From contig CAZOSM010000012.1 of the NCBI GenBank assembly GCA_964582715.1, positions 1-8,843 on the forward strand: a DNA stretch of 8,843 nucleotides, written 5' to 3'. Shown one piece after another: positions 1-7,328 of the stretch (positions are counted from its first letter, which is position 1; the number at the start of each line of letters is the position of its first letter). Under the pieces are notes generated by a model, which searched no databases, had not been told where the DNA came from, and worked only from the letters and a program-made list of their open reading frames with translations. This DNA comes from MFZZ01 sp964582715 (GTDB taxonomy: Bacteria; Patescibacteriota; Microgenomatia; UBA1406; GWC2-37-13). The position numbers and the translations under genes are program-made.

Positions 1-152
1 ACCTGACTACTGTTGTTAACACAAAAATACGGATACAAACCATCAGTCACATTAGCGTTGTAATTAGTATCGCCAATCTTTTGCGAGGTATCACCATCGG
101 CACTTAAAAGAACCTTCGGCAGCTCGTTGGCATAAATGCCCACACGAAGCAA
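1..152 (-). CDS. Partial coding fragment, C-terminus beyond left edge, function unknown
   Basis: An open minus-strand frame runs from an in-frame TAA at 162-164 to the left edge. It encodes a protein-like stretch that includes RVGIYANELPKVLLSADGDT and later NYNANVTDGLYPYFCVNNSS. No ATG is available. TTG at 150-152 or GTG at 141-143 are the only early starts, and I chose TTG because it is the longer. The composition, rich in Asn, Asp, Thr and Tyr with a Cys, suggests a secreted or surface protein, but I recognise no family. Because there is no good start and no ribosome binding site, it may be the remnant of a longer gene whose 5' part was replaced by the structured sequence to its right. It could also be a chance open frame, since only about 50 codons are visible. 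Confidence 0.35.
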   Translation of the reverse strand, partial: MLRVGIYANELPKVLLSADGDTSQKIGDTNYNANVTDGLYPYFCVNNSSQ

Positions 153-164
153 AACAGGGAGTTA

Positions 165-258
165 AGGAAGGATAAAAATAACTATCCTAGCTACAGCGAC
201 GGGGTGTGAGAAACCTCGCCTTTACTTAATCGGGGGGAGTAGCAAAAGCCGTACTTTA
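165..258 (+). ncRNA. Possible 5' part of a structured RNA (two hairpins)
   Basis: No coding frame is convincing here. Two small hairpins can form: 169-174 with 183-188 (6 bp), and 200-205 with 213-218 (6 bp, with G202 opposite T216). The second contains a wobble pair that is G-U only in a plus-strand transcript. They sit directly upstream of the larger folded domain at 259-549 and may belong to the same RNA. A short GGGGAGTAG string at 233-241 resembles the start of the yybP-ykoY manganese riboswitch, but the partner strand and the rest of that fold are not visible. Confidence 0.3.
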
Positions 259-549
259 ACATATCATCTTCTCAGATAAACCTTGATGGATAAACTGTCG
301 GCGGCAGGACATTGCGGTAACAACTGAATGGCCTGGGTAGGGACAAGAGAAATGAAGTTGAGAAAACAAGTGATACAGTTTTCGATGATACTTCAAAGTG
401 GTAAGAACGCCACCTGAGCACTTTCGACTCTTGTTGGTTTGAAGTCAGGCAGTCAAAACCAAAGTTTGCAATTCGTTTTGTAGATTTTGGTTTCTGCCTG
501 ACAATATCTATAAACCAGTTTAATCGCAACAAATTCTAAGATGATATGT
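259..549 (+). ncRNA. Large nested structured RNA, family not recognised
   Basis: The segment folds into a nested set of helices found by eye. The outer helix is a perfect 12 bp (259-270 with 538-549). Inside it are 312-316 with 525-529 and 322-326 with 516-520 (5 bp each), then 343-349 with 428-434 (7 bp). The latter encloses a two-part hairpin (353-358 with 390-395, 362-367 with 378-383) and a competing or adjacent one (395-400 with 419-424). A long arm spans 444-502: 9 bp, a 3-nt bulge, 8 bp, then 8 further pairs. In its inner section three pairs are G-U on the plus strand and would be C-A on the minus strand, so the RNA sense is probably plus. No RNase P, tmRNA, SRP or 6S signature, and no group I or II intron core, was recognised. 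Its ends are not defined; no promoter or terminator is certain. Confidence 0.5.
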
Positions 550-671
550 GCTAAGAACCAAAAATTGTCTTGAGAGTGGGTTTGACATCCCTACTTGATA
601 TGGTAGGAGTATGCTTAAAACCTAGAGAGAAAGAAACAAGCAAGAGATAAGTAAAAGAAAGAAATAACAAT
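550..671. other. Non-coding spacer with purine-rich tract and a short inverted repeat
   Basis: Between the structured RNA and the end of the minus-strand operon I see no gene. It contains TTGACA at 582-587 without a well-spaced -10 box, a 5-bp inverted repeat CCTAC/GTAGG (590-594 with 603-607), and an almost pure A/G stretch from about 621 to 668 on the plus strand. The minus-strand transcript here would be pyrimidine-rich, but there is no clear GC hairpin followed by a U run, so I do not call a terminator. ACATCCCTAC at 585-594 also occurs, inverted, near 8431-8441. Confidence 0.4.
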
Positions 672-824
672 TTACTTCAAACTATCTAAAAAAGACTTGT
701 AATACCTGCCCACAACACTCTTATGAAGAATCTTATGTGCTTCTATCAAATTTTGCATGAACTTTTCTCTCTGCTCTGATGTAGCATCCTCCAGATTTGT
801 CTTAACAATTTTCCTTTTGTTCAT
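672..824 (-). CDS. 50-residue small protein, translationally coupled to the membrane protein
   Basis: This small frame starts at ATG 824-822 and stops at TAA 674-672. Its ATG shares four bases (ATGA, 824-821) with the TGA of the upstream 762-residue gene. That is the same overlap seen between the two genes before it, and the main reason to believe it is real. The product begins MNKRKIVKTNLEDATSEQRE and ends GRYYKSFLDSLK. It has a charged N-terminus, no membrane segment, and a composition compatible with one or two alpha helices. I recognise no family. As last gene of the operon it could be a small accessory subunit, an inhibitor or an immunity-like partner of the preceding proteins, but nothing in the sequence decides this. 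Confidence 0.7.
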   Translation of the reverse strand: MNKRKIVKTNLEDATSEQREKFMQNLIEAHKILHKSVVGRYYKSFLDSLK

Positions 825-3109
825 TTTTTTATACTAACTCCCCATATTTCTTTAAGAAATTTTTCTACATCTTGTTTATTCATCTGTCCTAAGTACTTAC
901 TCTCCTCGTTTCCAAATGATCCCAAATTTTGAGTTCTAGTACCCACCTTATCAACCAAGCCCAACACCTCTATCATTAATTGATCCTTCTTTATTGAAGA
1001 TCTAGTATCATCTTCATTTTTGGGAAACCAGAGCTCTTTATATTGTTTTTCAAATTCTTTGATCTTATCTTTCAAGAAATCTACTATATCCTTCTTATCG
1101 TGCTTTAAAGCTAAAATTCCAAGATAACAAGCCAATTTCATAATCCTTGGTTCTGTAAAGCCATAACTAGGCCTTTTTTCTTTTTTTATCATCAATGTGG
1201 CAAAAAGAGAAATATCTTTAATTGCCTCTATTACTAAGTCATCCAAATCTTTTTCTAACGCATTTACACCAATTTGCAAGACAGCTTTTGGCAATTCTTT
1301 AAAAGATAAGTTGCTATCGATAACATTTACATCATGAGTAAACCAGTAAGGTTGGTGAATATACCAGCCAGCAATCCTCTCAAGTTCTTTCTTCTCACGA
1401 CTCCATTTTTTGTCTGAATATAACTCGATTAATAATGAACCCACATTTCCTATGACGCGTGCCAAATTGTCTATCAATATATGATCTGCTGAGCCCATTT
1501 TCTCTGAAAGCCCACGAAGGCTACTTCTAAGTTGCTCGGCGACTACGACGAAGGTGCTATTGTTTTTTCGCAACTCCTCTCCTGTTAATTCATTGCTTCT
1601 TTCTGACAATTCGAAAAGAGCCACTTCTAAAGCTTTATAGGGATGTGCAAGCACTTCTTGGGAGAAACGTCTATTTTGAATACTGTCTACTGCCTTTATA
1701 CTTAAAAAGTTTGTGAGAACCAGATTATCAACATGTTCAAACATGTTCTTTATTTCCATTTCTAAGTTGAAATATTTGCTAGACATCAATTTGTTAAAAA
1801 TACTGACGTATGCAGTAATCACGTACTCGAATACAACCTGCTGTGAAGTTATTGTTGAAGAAAAGCCGATTTTATAAAGAGTTGAATATATACTAGATCG
1901 TTCTAGAGCTAGATCCTTATCAACAGTCATTAATCCAAGTCTCTGATAAGCGTTGGTGCCTTGAAATAACGACTCTTCAGATTTATACGTTATTGCACTA
2001 TCCATCAACATATCTAAATATCCTCTACATTGGCCTACAACTGGATTCTCTCCCCTCATAGGTGGTGTAAATTTCATTTCACTTGCATTGAGAGATAAGC
2101 TTGCCAACACGTTTATTACTTGAGTTATTCCATCGTTGTTATACAAGCGAATATAATTTTTCCCAATTGCAACATATCTTTCCAGTGAAGGTGTTAAAAA
2201 TGGTTGGGAGTCACTAGTTCTCCCCAAAAAGCCGTATGGAAGGATCAAGGACGAATCTTTTCTAATTTCAAAATACTTTTGAATAACAATTCCAATCTCA
2301 GATAAGGTGTATAGTGCTAATTGTTTCTCTTGATTGTTTAATACCTTGTCATGGTAGTCAAACATATATTGGATCTCATTGTTCACACGAGATAATCGTT
2401 GAGGCATCTGTCCAAAAACAAATGCAAGTGCCGTTTCGTTTGAAACCTCTTCCTTTGGGTTAATGTTTAGCTTTAGAATTTTTGCAAATTTTTCAGCTCT
2501 TTTTCTTACTTCTTCAAGGTAGCTTATTTGCCTGTATTTAATGTCTCCTAATACATTAAAGGGATCTACCTTTTGCCCGATTTTGTAATACAGGTAGAAC
2601 ATTAGATAAAGAGATGTACCAACCATAAATAAACTTGCTTGAATAGCTAGATTTGAAACCCCCAATCCCAAGTTTCCATTTAATAAGCTGAAAACAAATA
2701 ATCCCAGGATTAAAAATGTTGATATGAAGAAAGCAATATCTTGCACAATATATCTTGTTATTAGCTTGTAAAACCCAGATGGAAGATTTTGTGCAGCATG
2801 TTGGATAAGAAAGATCGAGAATGAGAATGCAATTGTTAGCACAGTTCCAATAACGGCCGCTTCACCCAAATATAAGTTAGAAACAAATTCCTTACTTAGA
2901 TTTGAAGGGATATGAAATCCAACAGCGTAAACGATGACAAAAAGAGTAAGGAAATATACACCTGTCCAAATCCCAAACGCTCTACCTTTAATTTTGTATA
3001 CGAATATTTCAAATATCGTATCAATTTTTACTTTGACTAAAATGAGCCTGAAATACGATTTGCGTACAAGGTTTTTATAGTCTTCTTTCTTACGCTTAAC
3101 ATTATTCAT
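821..3109 (-). CDS. DUF2254-like four-helix membrane protein with large cytoplasmic domain
   Basis: The 762-residue product has a basic N-terminus and four hydrophobic segments at about residues 46-66, 84-104, 122-142 and 152-175, followed by some 580 mostly hydrophilic, helix-rich residues. Segments 2 and 3, with the motif FSFSIFLIQHAAQNLPSGF and then ITRYIVQDIAFFISTF, resemble the core of DUF2254 membrane proteins (pattern of a helix ending in LQ-A-SQ-SPR followed by RD and another helix). This is a motif-level similarity I could not test. No catalytic motif is evident in the long C-terminal part. The start ATG 3109-3107 overlaps the TGA of the previous gene by four bases, so it is probably translated by reinitiation; no Shine-Dalgarno is visible. 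Its own TGA overlaps the next small gene. Context suggests an inner-membrane accessory or effector of a restriction system; the function is unknown. Confidence 0.85.
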   Translation of the reverse strand: MNNVKRKKEDYKNLVRKSYFRLILVKVKIDTIFEIFVYKIKGRAFGIWTGVYFLTLFVIVYAVGFHIPSNLSKEFVSNLYLGEAAVIGTVLTIAFSFSIFLIQHAAQNLPSGFYKLITRYIVQDIAFFISTFLILGLFVFSLLNGNLGLGVSNLAIQASLFMVGTSLYLMFYLYYKIGQKVDPFNVLGDIKYRQISYLEEVRKRAEKFAKILKLNINPKEEVSNETALAFVFGQMPQRLSRVNNEIQYMFDYHDKVLNNQEKQLALYTLSEIGIVIQKYFEIRKDSSLILPYGFLGRTSDSQPFLTPSLERYVAIGKNYIRLYNNDGITQVINVLASLSLNASEMKFTPPMRGENPVVGQCRGYLDMLMDSAITYKSEESLFQGTNAYQRLGLMTVDKDLALERSSIYSTLYKIGFSSTITSQQVVFEYVITAYVSIFNKLMSSKYFNLEMEIKNMFEHVDNLVLTNFLSIKAVDSIQNRRFSQEVLAHPYKALEVALFELSERSNELTGEELRKNNSTFVVVAEQLRSSLRGLSEKMGSADHILIDNLARVIGNVGSLLIELYSDKKWSREKKELERIAGWYIHQPYWFTHDVNVIDSNLSFKELPKAVLQIGVNALEKDLDDLVIEAIKDISLFATLMIKKEKRPSYGFTEPRIMKLACYLGILALKHDKKDIVDFLKDKIKEFEKQYKELWFPKNEDDTRSSIKKDQLMIEVLGLVDKVGTRTQNLGSFGNEESKYLGQMNKQDVEKFLKEIWGVSIKK

Positions 3110-3969
3110 ATCTGTTGATTTTCGATGTACTCACTACCCTTAACAGTTAGCACAAATCGTTTGTCACTTTTACGCTCGACAAGCCCTTTTTGCTCTAAAG
3201 CAAGTAAGCTTTCACCATATTTTTTCATTTCCATAGGATTTTCTTCATCACCAAAGACTTTATTTCCAACTTTTACGAAAGAGGGCAAGCGATCAATTTT
3301 CATCAAATATGCGTTGCCTTCGTTGTCTCGTTTCATCTCATCCTGCATGGACTTTAATATTTCAAGTTCCTCATTCTCTGGTTGATCTATTGCTTGAAGG
3401 GGTACGAATTGTAGATCTTTTAGTTTTCCGAGGTTGAACTTCCCATCGGCTCTGGAATCCTGGCTAATCGTACCCACAGTCTTATACTTTTTGCCTGTTG
3501 AAAAATCTTTATAGACTAATTCAAAATTTGGAGTATTTAGTTTTTGCTCAAGGATTTTGAATCCACTTACGTTTAGATGTTTTGTTATTTTTTGTTGAGG
3601 GCGTAATGAAAACTCATCGATATTAACCTCATCTTTACCTAATACTAGCTTTTGCACTATTGCTGTGGCACTTCCTGAATTCTCAAATATAAGATCGTAT
3701 CTTCCTGAGTTGTGCGTGAAGCCATCTGGTTTGATAACAACTGTTGGCAAGCTTTCATTAGCAATATTAGTTTTTGATCCACCTACAATAACATCTCCTC
3801 CTGCGGAGATACTATGTCCAGCCTTAACATATGGAGAATTCGTATGAATATTGGATTCCTTATTTTTTTTGAATAACCAAGCTATCGTTCCACCAATGAC
3901 TGGTACTCCAATAACAATAACAGCAATAACGCCTTGATTCTGATTCAATACATCTATTAGTTCATCCAT
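3106..3969 (-). CDS. Membrane-anchored protein with beta domain and C-terminal winged-helix-like region
   Basis: The 287-residue product has one hydrophobic segment at about residues 13-33 (GVIAVIVIGVPVIGGTIAWLF) followed by KKNK, which predicts an N-out or signal-anchor topology with the bulk in the cytoplasm. Residues 50-65 carry GHSISAGGDVIVGG, a short glycine-rich beta pattern seen in various membrane-linked signalling proteins. Residues 75-168 look like a beta-sandwich domain, 195-215 are charged and helical, and 240-283 (YGESLLALEQKGLVERKSDK, then FVLTVKGSEYI) resemble a winged-helix fold. The ATG at 3969-3967 lies inside the last codons of the methyltransferase gene (13-bp overlap), and the gene ends in the ATGA overlap with the DUF2254-like gene. 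It is likely a co-translated partner linking the enzyme to the membrane. That role, like the winged-helix call, is inference. Confidence 0.85.
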   Translation of the reverse strand: MDELIDVLNQNQGVIAVIVIGVPVIGGTIAWLFKKNKESNIHTNSPYVKAGHSISAGGDVIVGGSKTNIANESLPTVVIKPDGFTHNSGRYDLIFENSGSATAIVQKLVLGKDEVNIDEFSLRPQQKITKHLNVSGFKILEQKLNTPNFELVYKDFSTGKKYKTVGTISQDSRADGKFNLGKLKDLQFVPLQAIDQPENEELEILKSMQDEMKRDNEGNAYLMKIDRLPSFVKVGNKVFGDEENPMEMKKYGESLLALEQKGLVERKSDKRFVLTVKGSEYIENQQI

Positions 3970-6900
3970 ATTTCATCAATCTGAGCCATAATTTGTTTAG
4001 TTTCAGCTAGTGCAACAATGATTTTCTGGTAGTGCTCTATGTCCTCGTTAGTTAACTTTCTGCCTTTTCTATCTTTGAGCCACTTTTGTGCTGGTTGATA
4101 ACCGCCAATCCAAAATTCCCAAGCCACATCTGGAACATTGCCGAAATACTGATTCTCGTTTATATAGACATTTCCATCCTTAAACTCTATTTTCTCGACA
4201 GTATCGGATCCTGATTCTGGGTAAGTAGTGATGAAGTTGTTTGTTTTTGGGGATTCGAGCAAATGTAGTAATCGAAGCTCTTTTCCTAGTTTTGAAAGTT
4301 TTTGGAAAGTCTTTTTGTCTGATGGGTAAGGAACTCTAGGAAAATCTAATTTCAAAAAATGACTATACTTTTCTCTGTAGCTTGGCGAGTGTAATACAGC
4401 ATAAATATAATCTAGAATATCTTCTGGTGTTGTCTTGCCTACAGATTTTTCTATCTCACTAACAATCCCAGGTTTAAGATTTGAAGTCTTCGTGCCATCT
4501 TCATGATGGAGGTATAGTGGCACATTTATAGCATTTGTTGCGGTTGTCCCAGAGAGAAAAATTGCCTCTGAAATTTTATTAGTAACAAAAACATGTTGAT
4601 AGTTTAGATCACGGCAAGCTTTAGTTACTAGCAACCCAATATTATCTCCTCTCATATAGTTAGCCATTACTTTTTCTCTCCATCTCCAAACAACTTTATT
4701 ATCAAAGTACGTCCATTTCTCATCAAATGGGCGATATTTAAGCCTTGTAACGTTGTGCTCGTTAAATTGAAGCTCTTTGCTATTATCTAAAACAAACTTC
4801 GCATAGTTTTTACCAAGCCTAAATTCACTATTTAGAGATGTCACTGTGTAATCTCCATTTGATAACTTTTGCACTCTACTAATAATTTCTTCCTTGCTAT
4901 CTGAGATTGCAAAATCATCACCCATTGTGACTATCCCTGTAACATTTTGAGGAAAAATCTCGTCTATTTTGAAGCCTTGATGGTATTCGTCTTGTCCTTC
5001 TGTATCTTTTGGAAGGAAATAAACCATTCTCTTATCAAGCGTCAACTTCTGCCACTTTGGCGTTTTACTAGATGAAAGCACTTCAAATTTATGCTTTCTA
5101 GTTCCATGTAAATCTGCATGGTAAACATCACCTAACTCATCCTGTTTTTTCTTCCCTGTTTTGACAGCCAATATGATTCCTACACCCTGCATGATGTCGA
5201 ATACATTTTCGTCTTTACCACCTTCTGGAGTTGTTTCGTGTCTCTTAGTACTACCATGTAAATCGTAGACGTAAATCTTGTCAAAGGTTTTGGCTAAGTG
5301 CCACCGCATACCTCTGAAAGTTTGATTGTCGAGGTACCCATTGTCAGTTATCATCGCCAAAATCCCATCACCAGTTTTTGCTATCATGCTTTCAGCCATA
5401 GCTATGAATTTTACATAATCGTTATTTAGCCAGTGCTTACGTTCTTGCAGTTTTTGTTTTCCGCCTGGTTCAATTTTGTAGCGTTCGACGAGACTGTTTG
5501 CATAAGGAGTTTCGTTACTGCTAATTCCAGAATATGGAGGGTTACCTACCACTACCATGATCGGCTTTTCATTTTTAATCTTTGATGCTTGCTTGGCTTC
5601 CTCTGCAATACTTGCCCCAAAGTCAAAAGCCAATAGTTCTGGTTGTTTATTGACTTCCTCTAGCGAATTGGTGAGATAAATACCAAGCCGTGATTTTCCA
5701 GTTCGAGTCTGATTGAAGTACAAAAATCCTGTTTCCTTTAGAGCCATACTCAATTTCAAATGAGCGATGGTGTATGGAGCCATCATGAGTTCAAAACCAT
5801 AAATACGAGGTAGTAGTTCGTGATGAACGTAGGCTGGCCATCTACCTTTCTGGCCTCCATCCTTAACACGTTTGTAGATTTTACCTATTACATCACTAAT
5901 AAAAGTACCTGTACCTACTGCAGGATCCAGTACTTGAACCCTGTGAAGGCCATCCTTGGTTTTAGAGGTATTTGCAAGTCCACCAGTGAGGCCAAATTCC
6001 TTTTCAAGCAGGTGATCTACAGATCGAACAATAAACTGAACAACTGGCAGTGGCGTATAGTAGGCTCCCATTCTTTTGCGAAGATCTTCATCGTATTCTT
6101 TCAAAAAGTCCTCATAAAAATGAATGACTTGATCTTGTCCACGCTCCGCACCTTTCTTGCTTACCGCCTTAAAATGTTGCTCCATTAGCTCGGCAACATT
6201 GGCATGAGTAAACACCTCACAAAGTTCATCGACAATATACGAAAGTCTCTTTTCGAAATTTCTACCTGCTATGTGATCGAAGAAGTGGCCTAGAAATGGA
6301 TTTGAAGCGGGAATGAGATCTCGTGCCTCTTGTCTACTAAATGATCCTAAAGATGTGTCATAGAATCGGGCAACAAATAAGCCATAAACAAGTGTTTGAG
6401 CATACATGTCTGCAAAAGAATCAGTTGTCAGATCTTGAACCAAAAGCCTCTTGATTGTTTCGTAGACATTCATCAACTCCGACTTTTTACCTGACTCAGT
6501 GGCCAGAATCTCGCGTATGTTGTCTCGAATACGCTGTCCTTTACCTCCCATGATTTTAGCTAAATGCTTTCCAGACTTAATTGGCTCACGATGTGTTTGA
6601 GTAAAATCTATTATTGTTTTGGCAAGATAATCGTAATTTTGAGGGAGTGGGGTTATTTCTCGAGAACGTTTATTGTATTCTGCAATTTTGATTGGTTCGC
6701 CGTAGGCAATACCATTTCTGTAGAAACGAAACTCCACATAGTCAGTCAAAACCAGATTGGCGTATCCAAAGTATCTGGCCATTTGTTCAGATTTCTCAAT
6801 TTTGTCGAGCGATATGCCAATATCTTTAGTTTCAATGTAGAGAATTGGTACATCATCTTTAACAACCACAAAGTCTGGCTTATTGCCTTCTTTTGCTTTT

Positions 6901-7052
6901 GCATCATGATCGAATCGGGAAACTTTGATAGCTTCGAAAATACCCTTGAGCAGTAGCTCGAAGTCTGTCCTATATCCCATCTCACTGGTTTCTTCATGGG
7001 CAAATTTTGAAGAGATGGAACTGATGTATTTTTGTAATAAGTCTGCTGCCAT
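3957..7052 (-). CDS. Type ISP/IIG-like restriction-modification enzyme (nuclease-N6-adenine methylase-specificity fusion)
   Basis: The 1031-residue product appears to combine cutting, methylation and target recognition in one chain. Residues 58-76 (KPDFVVV...ILYIETK) form a PD-(D/E)xK nuclease signature with D60, E74 and K76. Residues 326-334 (KRMGAYYTP) and DPAVGTGTF at 376-384 are the motif X and AdoMet-binding motif I of gamma-class adenine methylases. NPPY at 504-507 is catalytic motif IV. The C-terminus, with WEFWIGGYQPAQKWLKDRKG from about residue 978 and EDIEHYQKI, matches the specificity domain of Type ISP enzymes such as LlaGI/LlaBIII. Those are about 1600 residues with an SF2 helicase between nuclease and methylase; no Walker A or DEAD-type motif is visible here, so it is closer to a helicase-less Type IIG layout. 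It starts 17 nt after the HTH gene, with an A-rich leader (AAGAAAATTTAGAAAAT), and overlaps the next gene by 13 bp. Confidence 0.92.
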   Translation of the reverse strand: MAADLLQKYISSISSKFAHEETSEMGYRTDFELLLKGIFEAIKVSRFDHDAKAKEGNKPDFVVVKDDVPILYIETKDIGISLDKIEKSEQMARYFGYANLVLTDYVEFRFYRNGIAYGEPIKIAEYNKRSREITPLPQNYDYLAKTIIDFTQTHREPIKSGKHLAKIMGGKGQRIRDNIREILATESGKKSELMNVYETIKRLLVQDLTTDSFADMYAQTLVYGLFVARFYDTSLGSFSRQEARDLIPASNPFLGHFFDHIAGRNFEKRLSYIVDELCEVFTHANVAELMEQHFKAVSKKGAERGQDQVIHFYEDFLKEYDEDLRKRMGAYYTPLPVVQFIVRSVDHLLEKEFGLTGGLANTSKTKDGLHRVQVLDPAVGTGTFISDVIGKIYKRVKDGGQKGRWPAYVHHELLPRIYGFELMMAPYTIAHLKLSMALKETGFLYFNQTRTGKSRLGIYLTNSLEEVNKQPELLAFDFGASIAEEAKQASKIKNEKPIMVVVGNPPYSGISSNETPYANSLVERYKIEPGGKQKLQERKHWLNNDYVKFIAMAESMIAKTGDGILAMITDNGYLDNQTFRGMRWHLAKTFDKIYVYDLHGSTKRHETTPEGGKDENVFDIMQGVGIILAVKTGKKKQDELGDVYHADLHGTRKHKFEVLSSSKTPKWQKLTLDKRMVYFLPKDTEGQDEYHQGFKIDEIFPQNVTGIVTMGDDFAISDSKEEIISRVQKLSNGDYTVTSLNSEFRLGKNYAKFVLDNSKELQFNEHNVTRLKYRPFDEKWTYFDNKVVWRWREKVMANYMRGDNIGLLVTKACRDLNYQHVFVTNKISEAIFLSGTTATNAINVPLYLHHEDGTKTSNLKPGIVSEIEKSVGKTTPEDILDYIYAVLHSPSYREKYSHFLKLDFPRVPYPSDKKTFQKLSKLGKELRLLHLLESPKTNNFITTYPESGSDTVEKIEFKDGNVYINENQYFGNVPDVAWEFWIGGYQPAQKWLKDRKGRKLTNEDIEHYQKIIVALAETKQIMAQIDEIWMN

Positions 7053-7069
7053 AATTTTCTAAATTTTCT

Positions 7070-7270
7070 TTAATTGTCTTTTTTGTTTTGGGAAATATAC
7101 TCCTCAATATCTTTTTTGCGGTATCTTCGATCTCCCACGCCTTTTCGCCTACCCACACGCACTGCTTTTAGTATCCCTTGCTTATCCCATCTTCTTAATG
7201 TCTGTGTGCTGACGTTAAGTATTTTTGCTGCTTGTTTGATGGTTAACAATTCTTCAAGTACATCATTCAT
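7070..7270 (-). CDS. Small MerR/excisionase-type HTH DNA-binding protein
   Basis: The 66-residue product is almost entirely one DNA-binding domain: LLTIKQAAKILNVSTQTLRR (residues 8-27) is the helix-turn-helix, followed by a basic wing (VGRRKGVGDRRYRKKDIEEY). This matches the HTH_17 / MerR-like excisionase group found as phage Xis proteins and small regulators beside restriction-modification genes. It is the first gene of the minus-strand operon. A TATAAT box at 7290-7285 lies just upstream of the ATG at 7270, so the leader would be only about 8 nt and translation is probably leaderless or nearly so. Its position and the overlapping divergent promoters suggest that it controls expression of the island, like a controller protein of R-M systems. 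A role in excision is also possible, but no integrase is in view. Confidence 0.85.
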   Translation of the reverse strand: MNDVLEELLTIKQAAKILNVSTQTLRRWDKQGILKAVRVGRRKGVGDRRYRKKDIEEYISQNKKDN

Positions 7271-7284
7271 ACGAATTGGACTAT

Positions 7285-7290
7285 ATTATA
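7285..7290 (-). promoter_or_regulatory. -10 box (TATAAT) of the minus-strand operon
   Basis: A perfect TATAAT on the minus strand ends 15 nt before the ATG of the HTH gene, giving a predicted start of transcription near 7278 and a leader of about 8 nt. No good -35 hexamer is found at 16-18 nt spacing (7307-7314 reads TCGTAT or close variants), so the promoter may be weak or depend on an activator. It overlaps the region of the divergent plus-strand promoter. Confidence 0.5.
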
Positions 7291-7299
7291 CAAAATTGA

Positions 7300-7328
7300 T
7301 TGAGAAAATACGACTGAAGATGTAAAAT
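7300..7328 (+). promoter_or_regulatory. Plus-strand promoter for the leader RNA and Mrr-like gene
   Basis: TTGAGA at 7300-7305 and TAAAAT at 7323-7328 are separated by 17 bp, close to the sigma-70 consensus, with the -10 preceded by TG. Transcription would begin near 7335, just before the folded leader at 7347-7498. The -35 region lies about 10 bp from the opposite-facing TATAAT, so the two promoters are back-to-back and could be controlled together. Confidence 0.5.

Noticed and set aside
231..262. yybP-ykoY manganese riboswitch (GGGGAGTAG string)
   Set aside because: Only the first conserved block is present; the second loop, the closing strand and a downstream transporter are missing.
272..532. 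86-codon minus-strand open frame inside the structured RNA
   Set aside because: It overlaps every helix of the RNA, its composition is not protein-like, it has no family resemblance, and its neighbours do not couple to it.
582..615. Sigma-70 promoter with TTGACA at 582-587
   Set aside because: The nearest -10-like hexamers give spacers of 9 or 22 bp, outside the usual range.
607..616. GAGTATGCTT shared with 8500-8509 as possible attachment-site repeat
   Set aside because: Ten identical bases are expected by chance somewhere in a window this size; it lies near the ACATCCCTA copies but the spacing and orientation differ, so it is not good evidence.
165..620. RNase P RNA, tmRNA, or group I/II intron
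   Set aside because: I found no GAGGAAAGTC/ACAGAA pair for RNase P, no tRNA-like ends for tmRNA, no P-Q-R-S core of a group I intron and no domain V hairpin of a group II intron on either strand. A divergent member cannot be excluded without a covariance search.
5820..6188. 122-codon plus-strand open frame
   Set aside because: It lies wholly antisense to the methylase motif region of the 1031-residue gene, which has clear catalytic motifs; it is a shadow.
6564..6956. 130-codon plus-strand open frame
   Set aside because: Antisense to the nuclease part of the restriction-modification gene, with no recognisable domain.
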